Positions 8,361-17,377 of a stretch of 64,000 bases of DNA are shown here, in pieces; within the stretch, counting starts at the first letter, position 1, and each line of letters starts with the position of its first letter. Origin of the DNA: Alphaproteobacteria bacterium. Its GTDB lineage: Bacteria > Pseudomonadota > Alphaproteobacteria > JAUHZC01. Both the position numbers and the translations under genes were made by a program. Under the pieces are notes generated by a model that was not told the DNA's origin, did not search any database, and saw only the letters and a list, made by a program, of their open reading frames with translations. The DNA lies in NCBI GenBank assembly GCA_023898725.1, contig CP060236.1, forward strand, positions 372,001-436,000, given 5' to 3'.

Positions 8361-10184
8361 CTAATTAAACATAAGGCCTAGGCTCTTCCAAAAAGGAAGA
8401 GATAGGTATATTGCCGCAATACGTCCTATATTCATAAGCGCATTAAATAGAAGGAAAGAACTCTCTTTATACGGAAGCGCTTTTGAAAATGATTCTGTAA
8501 ACTTTGTGTAGAAAGGAGATTGATACGGAAACCACCAAATATCAGCTGACATCAGCAAAACAAAACCAAGAACCCACAAACTCAAACCGAATGATTCCGA
8601 AACAGGAACCATGATAGCCGAAAGAAGAGCAATTGCCGGTCCAATAGGAAGAATAAGCCGCACGACAACCATTATTCCCACAAGCACCATAATAAGCTTC
8701 CCAAGATCCTGCTCAGAAATAAAGGCCTTAAGCAGGGGAAGAATGTAAGAGAGAAACATATTATCCACACCAAGGAACTGCATACATTTATTGATGCCGA
8801 TGATCGTTGCCAGAAATACGAGAAAAGACCAATCCGTATCTTTTTGCCATTTCTCTGTACCAATAAGATTCATGGAGAGAATAGCAAAAAGAAGGAAGAG
8901 ACTGACCCACTCAATAGGGATACGATGATACTGGGTAGTAAAAAGCGATATAACAAAAAAGATCACACATCCCAAAGCCATTACTTCTTGTGATGACATA
9001 GAAGCACGGGCTTTGATCTGAAGATCAATCATTGGCTTTGACACGTTAATTTTTGTGCGCGTCGCAAAGAAAATTGAGGAGGTTACAAGGTAGAAAACAC
9101 TCAGTACCCCCCCTACGACACCCGCACTATAAAACCAACCAATGGTTATAATGTTTTGCTGCTCTTGAAGAGGCAGCAAACCAAATACAACAAAGTTCAT
9201 AACGGATCCTGTGAAAAACACACTACTCAGTATTGTTATGCCAAAAAAGATAGATGCACTAATTTTTGTACTCAAAGTCGTTCCATGAGGAATTCCCAGA
9301 ATGTCAAGAGTCTCCTCAACCATCGGAGCTCCCACTTTTGCACGGTTGACTATTGAAGGAATAGCAGGCGTCATGAGGCCCCCAAGAAAAAAAAGCGCAA
9401 CGTTATAAAATCCAGATCCTGATGGCAGATACCGAATCAGATAAAGCAAAATTCGTTGGATTAATCCTGATTGGATCAAAAGAAGCCCAATTCCCCACAG
9501 CGACATCACAAGAATGAAAGGACTTGAAGAAAATCCCGCCAGCACCTCAGCGGGAGGAACAAGCCCCAGAATAAGTGATGCCGCAATAATGATGAGTCCT
9601 GGTATTGACTCGTGGAAAGTACCAAATACCCAAAAAATAACGCCTGACGACAAAATACTTATGAACAAACGTGTTTCACTAGCAATACCATCATCAAGAA
9701 GAGCATGAATAAAAACAGGCACAATAAAGGCAAATACCCAGCTAATAAGGGCGGAAATTTTTGTTCCCTCATCAACAACAGGCACTGTTTCAATTACTGA
9801 TTTTGTCTGCGTAAACGATGAAAATAGAATACTTGAGATATCTTCGTTGTGAGCTTTGATTTTATCAAGAGCACTCACAGGAATGCGAATAATCGTTGAT
9901 TCCTCTTTTGCAAGCGCATCTGAACCAAAAAATCGGGATTTGAAATAAGACTCTTCCCCAAAAAATGTTCCCTTATCACATAGCTCCTCTTTGCCATCAA
10001 TTTTTATACTGCCTGAGCAGACAAAGTAAATCGCATCCGCCTCTTGTTTCGCTAAGTATACTTTTTTCCCTTTTGCAACAGAAATGACCTCAAGTAAGGG
10101 TATAATTCGCGCCTTTACCATTGCGGGAAGATCTTTAAATAGTCGATGACTTTTAACAACGTGCAGAATTTCGTTCATATACAT
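8361..10184 (-). CDS. DASS/SLC13-type anion transporter with N-terminal cyclic-nucleotide-binding-like domain
   Basis: Residues ~10-125 form a cNMP-binding-like beta roll (LFKDLPAMVKARI, AIYFVCSGSIKI, GTFFGEESYF). About 12 hydrophobic segments follow from residue ~143. The membrane part carries features of the divalent anion:sodium symporter family: TPAIPSIVNRAKVGAPM, LPIGPAIALLSAIMVP and the closing FPYQSPFY. Dicarboxylates, citrate or sulfate are the usual substrates of the family. The phosphate-binding cassette is not canonical: after FGEESYF the expected Pro-Arg-Ala/Ser is replaced by SRFFGSDA, so cyclic-nucleotide binding is unproven. It is the first gene of the leftward unit that ends with the cyclase. 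A start two codons downstream (10178) is equally possible. Confidence 0.85.
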   Translation of the reverse strand: MYMNEILHVVKSHRLFKDLPAMVKARIIPLLEVISVAKGKKVYLAKQEADAIYFVCSGSIKIDGKEELCDKGTFFGEESYFKSRFFGSDALAKEESTIIRIPVSALDKIKAHNEDISSILFSSFTQTKSVIETVPVVDEGTKISALISWVFAFIVPVFIHALLDDGIASETRLFISILSSGVIFWVFGTFHESIPGLIIIAASLILGLVPPAEVLAGFSSSPFILVMSLWGIGLLLIQSGLIQRILLYLIRYLPSGSGFYNVALFFLGGLMTPAIPSIVNRAKVGAPMVEETLDILGIPHGTTLSTKISASIFFGITILSSVFFTGSVMNFVVFGLLPLQEQQNIITIGWFYSAGVVGGVLSVFYLVTSSIFFATRTKINVSKPMIDLQIKARASMSSQEVMALGCVIFFVISLFTTQYHRIPIEWVSLFLLFAILSMNLIGTEKWQKDTDWSFLVFLATIIGINKCMQFLGVDNMFLSYILPLLKAFISEQDLGKLIMVLVGIMVVVRLILPIGPAIALLSAIMVPVSESFGLSLWVLGFVLLMSADIWWFPYQSPFYTKFTESFSKALPYKESSFLLFNALMNIGRIAAIYLSLPFWKSLGLMFN

Positions 10185-10292
10185 ACCGCCCTAAATTACA
10201 TATGTGATAAAATCATACATCACATTACGATATTTGTTATTAATTTTTTATTAAATTTTAAAGGTTATGGTTAGGAACGTTTATTTTACGTT

Positions 10293-11153
10293 ATGTATAT
10301 GCACAATGAAAACCCTCATGCGGCTGAAAATCTTGCTGAGATTATAGCAAAATATAGCCTTCTCCTTATTGATTCGTGGGGCGTTTTGCAAAATGGTGAT
10401 GACATATTACCGCCTGGTAAAATGCTTGTGGATTACATCCAAAACTACAGCGCAAACGTGGTTGTTCTGACGAACTCTCCTGAAAGAAACAGCCGTGTCC
10501 GCACAAATATTCTTACACTTGGTCTGGACATCTCTCCCGATATTGCTGTTATTTCAGCAGGAGAGATTGCCTATCAAGACATGTACGCACATAAAAAGTA
10601 CCGGGGTAAAAAGGCTTACATCATTGATTATGATAACTATAGCCCCTATTTTGAGGGATTACCCCTGGTGTTTGTTAACCGCATTGAGGAAGCTGAACTT
10701 TTAATTGTACGCAGTATAAATCCTGATATTTCCAAAGTGAGCTCATACGCCGACACCATCCAGAAAGCCTGTGCGCAGGGAATTCCCATTGTGATTATAA
10801 ACCCCGATGAAGCTGTTCAAAGTGGCACACAAACATTCGCGCGGCCGGGATCTATACTTCCATACTGCACCACAAATACAGATATTCTTTATTATGGGAA
10901 ACCCTGGCCTCGCATATATTCACACATTGAAGTCATAAATCCTACAATAGAGCCATCAAAAATACTGGTTATTGGAGATTCACTTTATACGGATGTGTTA
11001 GGTGCAAATCTGAATGGGTACGACTCTCTTCACCTAATCCCTATCAATCATAGTGGTCATGATGTAAACACAGGAATTTTTGACTATATGTCCGAAGACA
11101 TACGGAACAATCGATCCACATTATTAACCCCCACATATACCGTACGTTACTGA
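10293..11153 (+). CDS. HAD-superfamily hydrolase, class IIA (TIGR01459-like)
   Basis: The 286-residue protein has HAD motif I as LLIDSWGVLQNG near residues 25-36, motif II VVLTNSPER near 60, and motif IV VIGDSLYTDVLGAN near residue 230. These are the class IIA (NagD/UmpH-like) arrangement with the cap between motifs II and III. The DxWGV form of motif I is typical of the alphaproteobacterial subgroup and lacks the usual second Asp. The likely activity is dephosphorylation of a small phosphorylated metabolite, but the substrate cannot be named. The gene is transcribed away from the transporter unit across a 108-base AT-rich gap. Its last 7 bases overlap the 3' end of the convergent permease gene. 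Confidence 0.85.
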   Translation: MYMHNENPHAAENLAEIIAKYSLLLIDSWGVLQNGDDILPPGKMLVDYIQNYSANVVVLTNSPERNSRVRTNILTLGLDISPDIAVISAGEIAYQDMYAHKKYRGKKAYIIDYDNYSPYFEGLPLVFVNRIEEAELLIVRSINPDISKVSSYADTIQKACAQGIPIVIINPDEAVQSGTQTFARPGSILPYCTTNTDILYYGKPWPRIYSHIEVINPTIEPSKILVIGDSLYTDVLGANLNGYDSLHLIPINHSGHDVNTGIFDYMSEDIRNNRSTLLTPTYTVRY

Positions 11154-12490
11154 GGCAAAGAAGAAGTCTCCTGTTTCCATTGATAGGAGCTCTTTTTTGT
11201 TTGGCGTGCCCAAACGTAAAAAGGCACCCCCATCAACGTGAAAAGGGTTCCCGAAAAAACGATATCCCTGCCATTCCCATAAATAGCCCCTAGCGCATAT
11301 AAAAAAGCCCCAGCTGAAATAAGGCTTGCACGAAAAATCTCTCGTTTTCGGGCATTTTTACGGGATTCTATCAGTAAAATAACATCTGCAACACTGGTGT
11401 AAAGATAAGGAAGAAGCACTGTAAATGTAGTGAGGTTAACAATGAACGTGAACTGACTCACAAAATCCAAGGTGTAGTTTACGCTCAAAAGAATACTTGC
11501 CAGCGTACTGGACAAAACAAGGCTAAACCATGGAACCCCTTGCCCATTTTTAGTTGCAAAAATTTGGGGCAAAAGATTTTCTTGCGCAGCTGCCATGGGG
11601 ATTTGCCCCTGCAGAAGAATCCACCCATTCAGTGTTGCAAAGGCAGCAAAAGCACCAAACCCCGCCACAATCAATCCCATGTTTTGTCCATAAAGCTGTT
11701 CTGCAATCTGCGCAAAAGGAGCCTGCGCTTGGGCAAGAGCGTCCGCCCCCAGAATACCAAGGGCAACAATGTTAATCCAAATATAAATTACAGCCGCAAG
11801 AAGTGTTCCAAAGATTGTTGCACGGGAGATCGTTTTTTCCGGATTTTTCACATCTTGAGCAGGAATAGTAGCAGCCTCAAGCCCCATAAACGAGAAAAGT
11901 GTTAATGAAATTCCATGTGAGATAACATAGAGAAAATCCTTCCCTGGAGCCGGCGTCAACGGAAAAATATTGGACGATTTAATCTCAGGCAAACCAACAA
12001 TTGCAATAAACCCCAGCGGTGTTAGCTTCAGCAGTGTGATAAAGATTTGAACACGTCCAAATGTTTGCGTCCCACGCAAATTAAGGACTGTGAGTATCCA
12101 AATAGCCCCCAACCCAAGCATAAGCGATACAAGTGGCTGTGTGGCTACCTGCGGATAGATAATAGACAAATAGCTAACAAACGCAATCGCAACGGCTGCA
12201 TTACTGACCCAGTTTGCTGTCCAGTACATCCACGCCATTTGAAAACCCACAAAGTCACCAAAGGCATATTGTGTATAGGCAAAAGGCCCTCCTGTTTTTG
12301 GGAAGCGCCGGGATAATCGTGCAAATACCAGCGCCAGAAATAAAGCACCAATTGTTGTGCCAAACCAGCCCAGTATGCCAGCTGTTCCCAAGGCAGCAAG
12401 AGAACTGGGAAGCATAAGAATCCCCGTTCCTACAATATTTCCAACCACAAGTGCTGTAGTTGCCCAAATGCCAAGCGTTGGTTTTGTCAT
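11147..12490 (-). CDS. APC-family amino acid permease or exchanger
   Basis: The 447-residue membrane protein has about 12 hydrophobic segments. It opens with the APC helix-1 signature VVGNIVGTGILMLPSSLA, and helix 6 reads FSFMGLEAATIPAQDV, as in the AdiC/PotE/CadB group of basic amino acid and polyamine antiporters. The substrate is not determinable, and no decarboxylase gene is adjacent, so an acid-resistance pairing is not supported here. In intracellular bacteria such carriers often scavenge host amino acids. It is followed upstream (22 bases) by the MFS gene in the same orientation, so the two may be cotranscribed. Confidence 0.88.
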   Translation of the reverse strand: MTKPTLGIWATTALVVGNIVGTGILMLPSSLAALGTAGILGWFGTTIGALFLALVFARLSRRFPKTGGPFAYTQYAFGDFVGFQMAWMYWTANWVSNAAVAIAFVSYLSIIYPQVATQPLVSLMLGLGAIWILTVLNLRGTQTFGRVQIFITLLKLTPLGFIAIVGLPEIKSSNIFPLTPAPGKDFLYVISHGISLTLFSFMGLEAATIPAQDVKNPEKTISRATIFGTLLAAVIYIWINIVALGILGADALAQAQAPFAQIAEQLYGQNMGLIVAGFGAFAAFATLNGWILLQGQIPMAAAQENLLPQIFATKNGQGVPWFSLVLSSTLASILLSVNYTLDFVSQFTFIVNLTTFTVLLPYLYTSVADVILLIESRKNARKREIFRASLISAGAFLYALGAIYGNGRDIVFSGTLFTLMGVPFYVWARQTKKSSYQWKQETSSLPQ

Positions 12491-12511
12491 AGACGTACCA
12501 TTTCCTTCTTA

Positions 12512-13720
12512 TTATGTATGTTTGTCAATGTAGGGTGTGATTTGTTGTGGTTCATAGTAATGCCAAATACCCAGTGCGACAATATGCAAAAGCATCATAA
12601 AAATAACAATTGTGAACGCACGCGCATTGTACATTTTTCCCACAATTTCTACAGCAATGGCGGGAAAAAGCAGTTCAGCTGTGGTATAAGCAGCTGAAGC
12701 ATACCCCTTAGCGTGTGTCGCCACTTCGATTGCACGTAAGCCGATATTGGGAAATAGCACTCCAAGACACGCACAAATTGGGATCATGCATGTAATAATT
12801 GTCAGCGGATGATCCGGCAATATCACTGTGACCAACACAAACGCAAAACAGCTAATAGTACTAAGGCTGAGTGTTTTTTCAATAAGTGCATCTGGTGAAC
12901 GTGTGTTTGTCAAAAACCGATTGACAACGGTGCCCCCTATAAACACACACACGAGAACCAGTTGATAGTAGGGGTACTCATGCTCGGATATTTTAAAATG
13001 ATCCAAAAACAAAAATGTCATACCAGAAAGAAAACTCCAATAGATACTGGACACACACCCAACAATCATGGCGTATTTCATGAAGATACGCTGGCGAAAT
13101 AACTGCCTGTAACTTTCCGTCATTCGGGAAAAACAAAAGGGTTTACGATAACGAGCATCCAGTGTTTCTGGTTGTAGCAGAAGGATAAGAATAACCAACA
13201 TTGCAGCAACCGCAACACTGATAAACGTCCAATGCCAGCTCACAAATGAAACGAGGTATCCCCCAAGCACAGGTCCTAAAGCAGGAGCAGCTGCACAAAC
13301 GACACTCATAGTTGCCCGCGCTTTAGCAAACTGTCGTCCCGAATAAATGTCTTTTTGGACAGCCACCCCCACAGGATAGGTTACCCCAGCCCCTATTCCT
13401 TGGATAAGACGCAAGAATACAAGCATCTCAAGGGAGTTCGCATATGCACACGCAAAAGACATGAGGGCAAAAACCCCCAAACCAAGCAGAACAGTTGGCT
13501 TACGCCCGATACTATCCGATAGCGCGCCATAAAAAGGCGCTGAAAGCGCAAGCCCTGCGAAATTGCTACTCAGAGTCAGTGCAACCATTTTCTGCGTGGA
13601 ATGAAACTCAAGCATTAAACATCGCGTACTCGGCAAATAGATGTCTGTCGCAATTTCGGTAATAAAGACACTGAGAATCGTCACGCAATTGATAAATCTC
13701 GGGGTTGTAAAAAAACGCAT
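12512..13720 (-). CDS. Bcr/CflA-type MFS multidrug efflux transporter
   Basis: The 402-residue protein has 12 predicted membrane helices and the DHA1 layout. Its first helix has TEIATDIYLPSTRCL, matching the Bcr 'lstDmYLPalp' signature, followed by an MFS loop motif GALSDSIGRKPTVLLG (residues ~60-76) and the antiporter motif C region GAGVTYPVGVAVQKD / APALGPVLGGYL. It is expected to export drugs or small metabolites in exchange for protons. It is the upstream gene of a leftward pair with the APC permease, and its start faces fabD across 120 bases. Confidence 0.88.
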   Translation of the reverse strand: MRFFTTPRFINCVTILSVFITEIATDIYLPSTRCLMLEFHSTQKMVALTLSSNFAGLALSAPFYGALSDSIGRKPTVLLGLGVFALMSFACAYANSLEMLVFLRLIQGIGAGVTYPVGVAVQKDIYSGRQFAKARATMSVVCAAAPALGPVLGGYLVSFVSWHWTFISVAVAAMLVILILLLQPETLDARYRKPFCFSRMTESYRQLFRQRIFMKYAMIVGCVSSIYWSFLSGMTFLFLDHFKISEHEYPYYQLVLVCVFIGGTVVNRFLTNTRSPDALIEKTLSLSTISCFAFVLVTVILPDHPLTIITCMIPICACLGVLFPNIGLRAIEVATHAKGYASAAYTTAELLFPAIAVEIVGKMYNARAFTIVIFMMLLHIVALGIWHYYEPQQITPYIDKHT

Positions 13721-13840
13721 GTGTGGCAGTAACCCAATAGTTAAGGTGAAGGGAATGAAGGCGTTTAATGCAACCTTGACTCTTCTGATGAAGCATAACA
13801 GTATGTTGCCTTACTATAACGAAATGCGAACAGAAGTTCT

Positions 13841-14797
13841 ATGGTTGTTTTTGTGTTTCCAGGACAGGGGTCTCAGAAAGTGGGTATGGGGAAAACCCTA
13901 TCCGATACATTCTCTGCCGCTCGTGAAACATTTGATGAAATTGATGATGCCTTGAGTGACAATCTTTCAAAGATTTGCTTTGACGGATCTCCTGAAGATT
14001 TACAGGCAACATCCAACACCCAGCCAGCCCTCTTCGCAGCAAGCATGGCTATCTTGGCTGTTCTTGAAAAACACTACGGGTTTTGCCTGCACACGCATGT
14101 GCACGCACTCGCGGGACACTCGTTGGGGGAGTACACTGCCCTTGCAGCAGCTGGCTGTTTTAGTGTGCGCGATGGTGCCAAACTTCTACGTACGCGCGGA
14201 AAGGCAATGGAAAAAGCTGTTCCAGGAGGAAAAGGAACGATGGCTGCCATTCTTGGTCTTGATTACAAGGCGATCACAGAAATTTGTGATCAAGGACAAT
14301 CCGAAGGTACATGTGTACTTGCTAATGACAACTGTGTGGGACAAGTGGTGATCTCTGGTGAAACGGCAGCAATTGCCTATGCCACAACGATAGCCCTGGA
14401 AAGAGGGGCTAAACGTGTCATTCCCCTGAATGTTAGTGGGCCTTTTCACAGTCCTCTCATGCAACCTGCTGCAGAGACTATGGCACGTGCGCTTGAGGGT
14501 GTTACCCTTTCCACACCCCGCATACCAGTGATTGCTAATGTTAGCGCTAAACCCATTGAAAAACCTGATGATATACGCATAAATCTGGTCAAGCAGCTAA
14601 CAGGGACCGTACGCTGGAGAGAGTCTATGGAATACATATGCACCAACTATAAGCACACTGATTGCACCTCTATGGTTGTTGAGTTGGGCGCAGGTCGGGT
14701 ACTAACTGGCTTAATGGGACGTATCAATAAAGAAATTATGGCGTGTAGTTTGGAAACACCCAGTGATCTTGACACATTTATGAAAAATATTACATAA
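13841..14797 (+). CDS. fabD: Malonyl-CoA:ACP transacylase
   Basis: The 318-residue length is normal. The protein starts with FVFPGQGSQ and contains the nucleophile elbow GHSLGEY with Ser94, the LLRTRGKAM arginine block near 115-123 and the catalytic-histidine block VSGPFHSPLM near 205. FabD transfers malonyl units from CoA to acyl carrier protein for fatty acid elongation. It leads a run fabD-fabG-acpP-fabF in one direction. The typical alphaproteobacterial fabH/plsX are not in front of it. Confidence 0.96.
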   Translation: MVVFVFPGQGSQKVGMGKTLSDTFSAARETFDEIDDALSDNLSKICFDGSPEDLQATSNTQPALFAASMAILAVLEKHYGFCLHTHVHALAGHSLGEYTALAAAGCFSVRDGAKLLRTRGKAMEKAVPGGKGTMAAILGLDYKAITEICDQGQSEGTCVLANDNCVGQVVISGETAAIAYATTIALERGAKRVIPLNVSGPFHSPLMQPAAETMARALEGVTLSTPRIPVIANVSAKPIEKPDDIRINLVKQLTGTVRWRESMEYICTNYKHTDCTSMVVELGAGRVLTGLMGRINKEIMACSLETPSDLDTFMKNIT

Positions 14798-14820
14798 AAC
14801 TAGGTATAAAGGATATAATA

Positions 14821-15558
14821 ATGTTTGATTTAAAGGGAAAACGGGCACTTGTAACAGGGGCCACCGGAAACATTGGGTCAGCCATCGCACGCACTCTTCA
14901 CAACCAGGGCGCCCATGTGGTGATTTCTGGTACACGCGACGAAAAACTGGATACCCTTGCGAGGGAATTAGGATCACGAACCACAGTCATATCATGCGAT
15001 TTAAGTGATCGCTCTGCTGTCACAGCACTGATACCATCAGCCATAGAAGCCATGAGTGGTCTCGACATTGTCGTAAATAACGCAGGGATCACACGTGACA
15101 TGTTGGCCATGCGCATGAAAGACGAAGACTGGGACACCGTCATCAATGTCAACTTGAGTGCCGCTTTTGTTATTTCTCGCGAAGCCATCAAAACGTTAAT
15201 GCGCAATCGGTGGGGGCGAATTATTAATATTGCATCTATTGTCGGTGTCATGGGTAATCCTGGGCAAGCCAACTACTGTGCATCGAAAGCGGGGCTTATA
15301 GGAATGACAAAGGCGTTGGCCCAGGAAGTCGCCGTACGCGGGGTTACCTTAAATTGTGTTGCTCCCGGCTTCATTGAAAGCGACATGACAGCAAAACTAA
15401 ACGACACACAAAAAGGCGCTATCATGGGTAAAATACCTGCAGGGTCCATAGGAAGCCCTGATGATGTGGCAGCGGCGGTTGCTTTTTTAGCAAGTAACGA
15501 AGCAAAATACATTACCGGACAAACGCTTCACATCAATGGTGGTATGGCGATGGTTTAG
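14821..15558 (+). CDS. fabG: 3-oxoacyl-ACP reductase
   Basis: The 245-residue short-chain dehydrogenase has the NADPH-binding TGATGNIGSAIA (residues 12-23), NNAG at about 86-89, and the catalytic Ser139, Tyr152 and Lys156 in IASIVGVMGNPGQANYCASK. It reduces 3-oxoacyl-ACP to 3-hydroxyacyl-ACP in each elongation round. It lies 23 bases after fabD and 131 bases before acpP. The C-terminal YITGQTLHINGGMAMV is typical of FabG. Confidence 0.96.
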   Translation: MFDLKGKRALVTGATGNIGSAIARTLHNQGAHVVISGTRDEKLDTLARELGSRTTVISCDLSDRSAVTALIPSAIEAMSGLDIVVNNAGITRDMLAMRMKDEDWDTVINVNLSAAFVISREAIKTLMRNRWGRIINIASIVGVMGNPGQANYCASKAGLIGMTKALAQEVAVRGVTLNCVAPGFIESDMTAKLNDTQKGAIMGKIPAGSIGSPDDVAAAVAFLASNEAKYITGQTLHINGGMAMV

Positions 15559-15689
15559 TAGTCTTATTGTTGGGCACTATTTTTCCATACTGGTGTTTCG
15601 AATTGAAGTATGATAGGAAACAAACACAGGCTCATCAAGCCATACACTGTAACTCTCGTTGATGATACGAACATAAGGAAAGATTTATC

Positions 15690-15929
15690 ATGGCAGATAT
15701 CACAAAAAAAGTAACTGAAGTTATTGCAAAAACCCTTGAGGTTGACTTTGATAAGGTCACAGCTGAGTCCCATTTCGTCAATGATTTTAATGCTGATAGT
15801 CTTCAACAAATTGAACTTGTCATGGCTCTTGAAAACGAGTTTGGTATCCAAATTCCCGAAGAAGAAGCAAACAATATTCAAACAGTTCAAGACGCGATTG
15901 ATCGCGTTATGAAAATTAACACAGCCTAG
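15690..15929 (+). CDS. acpP: Acyl carrier protein
   Basis: The protein has 79 residues, is acidic and is predicted all-helical. The phosphopantetheine attachment site is Ser37 in DFNADSLQQIELVM, and the second helix ends EEANNIQTVQDAI, as in other ACPs. It shuttles acyl chains between the Fab enzymes. AAGGA lies upstream of the ATG. The 131-base gap after fabG is large enough for its own promoter, as is often seen for acpP. Confidence 0.97.
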   Translation: MADITKKVTEVIAKTLEVDFDKVTAESHFVNDFNADSLQQIELVMALENEFGIQIPEEEANNIQTVQDAIDRVMKINTA

Positions 15930-15941
15930 TAGTCTGTTTTT

Positions 15942-17216
15942 ATGCGTCGGGTTGTTGTTACGGGTCTAGGGGCCGTTACTCCTTTGGGGGGGACCATTTC
16001 TGCGTCCTGGGATTCCTTGATTGCCGGAAAATCCGGCATTCGTACAGTTACAGAATTTCCTGTAGATGATCTTCCCTGCCACATTGCCGGTATGGTTCCC
16101 CACGGAGACTCTGCCATAGGGTTGTTTAATCCTGATGATTGGATGACAGCAGGAGAACGCAAACGCACAGATCCCTTTATCGTTTACGCCATCGCAGCCG
16201 CAACGCAAGCCATTGAAGACTCTGGATGGAAACCAACAGACACGCAACAATGCGAGCGCACAGGGGTGTTGATTGGATCTGGAATAGGGGGATTGCAACG
16301 ACTTTATGATACCTCTGTGGATCTTCATGAAAAAGGCCCCCGATACGTTAGTCCGTTTTTTCTCCCTGCGATCTTAATTAATTTGGCATCGGGTCAAGTT
16401 TCTATTAAGTACGGTTTTAAGGGCCCCAACCACGCGGTGGGGACGGCATGTGCGACAGGCACCCATGCTATCGGTGATGCCGCACGGCTCATTGCTTATG
16501 GCGATGCCGACGTCATGGTCGCCGGTGGAGCAGAAGCAGCCGTATGCCGCATTGGACTAGCAGGATTTTCTGCATGCCGTGCCCTCAGTACCACATACAA
16601 TAATACCCCGACAGAAGCATCTCGTCCGTGGGATAAAGGGCGCGATGGTTTTGTGATGGGAGAAGGTGCAGGCATTCTTGTTCTCGAAGAATATGACCAT
16701 GCCAAAAAGCGGGGAGCAAAAATTTATGGCGAAGTTGTTGGTTATGGGTTGTCCGGTGACGCTCACCACATTACAGCACCCGCTTCCGATGGAGACGGTG
16801 GATACCGTGCAATGAAAGCAGCCCTTAAGAGTATCAAGAACCATACAGCCCTCCCGGCACAAGACATTGACTATATTAATGCACATGGGACATCCACCCC
16901 TTTAGGGGATGTTATCGAAGCCCTTGCCATTACGCGCCTGTTAGGGGCTTCGGCCCCTCAGACGTCTATCTCATCCACCAAGTCCGCCGTGGGTCATTTA
17001 TTAGGGGGAGCAGGTGGCGTTGAAGCCGTATTCACAGTCATGGCACTTTATACCAATGTATGCCCTCCAACGCTTAACTTGCACACCCCTGCTGATGAAT
17101 GTGCTCACCTGGATCTCACCCCACACACTGCTAAAGACAGGGGTATTTCTCTTGCGATGTCAAACTCATTTGGGTTTGGCGGCACTAATGCCTCCCTCGT
17201 ATTTGCTAAGGTATAA
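15942..17216 (+). CDS. fabF: 3-oxoacyl-ACP synthase II
   Basis: The 424-residue protein has the condensing-enzyme triad: Cys170 in VGTACATGTHAIGD, a His in YINAHGTSTPLGD (near 314) and a His in KSAVGHLLGGAGG (near 349). The N-terminus VVVTGLGAVTPLG and the C-terminal SNSFGFGGTNASL are diagnostic of FabF. It performs chain elongation of acyl-ACP with malonyl-ACP. The start lies 12 bases after acpP. The gene usually following fabF in alphaproteobacteria (mltG) is absent here, and the next gene faces it on the other strand. Confidence 0.96.
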   Translation: MRRVVVTGLGAVTPLGGTISASWDSLIAGKSGIRTVTEFPVDDLPCHIAGMVPHGDSAIGLFNPDDWMTAGERKRTDPFIVYAIAAATQAIEDSGWKPTDTQQCERTGVLIGSGIGGLQRLYDTSVDLHEKGPRYVSPFFLPAILINLASGQVSIKYGFKGPNHAVGTACATGTHAIGDAARLIAYGDADVMVAGGAEAAVCRIGLAGFSACRALSTTYNNTPTEASRPWDKGRDGFVMGEGAGILVLEEYDHAKKRGAKIYGEVVGYGLSGDAHHITAPASDGDGGYRAMKAALKSIKNHTALPAQDIDYINAHGTSTPLGDVIEALAITRLLGASAPQTSISSTKSAVGHLLGGAGGVEAVFTVMALYTNVCPPTLNLHTPADECAHLDLTPHTAKDRGISLAMSNSFGFGGTNASLVFAKV

Positions 17217-17377
17217 TTTTTTCCTTCTTCAGAGTTTTTTGTGAGCAACCCCTACGCTGTATTTATTGCAAAAAGCTAATGATCTTCTTGGAATCCCTCT
17301 TGAAGACCCTGTATTCCCTGTCGGTTTTCTGGTCGTCTTCCTTAGGAAAATCCTGCGACCCGACAGCCTTTGCTTTC

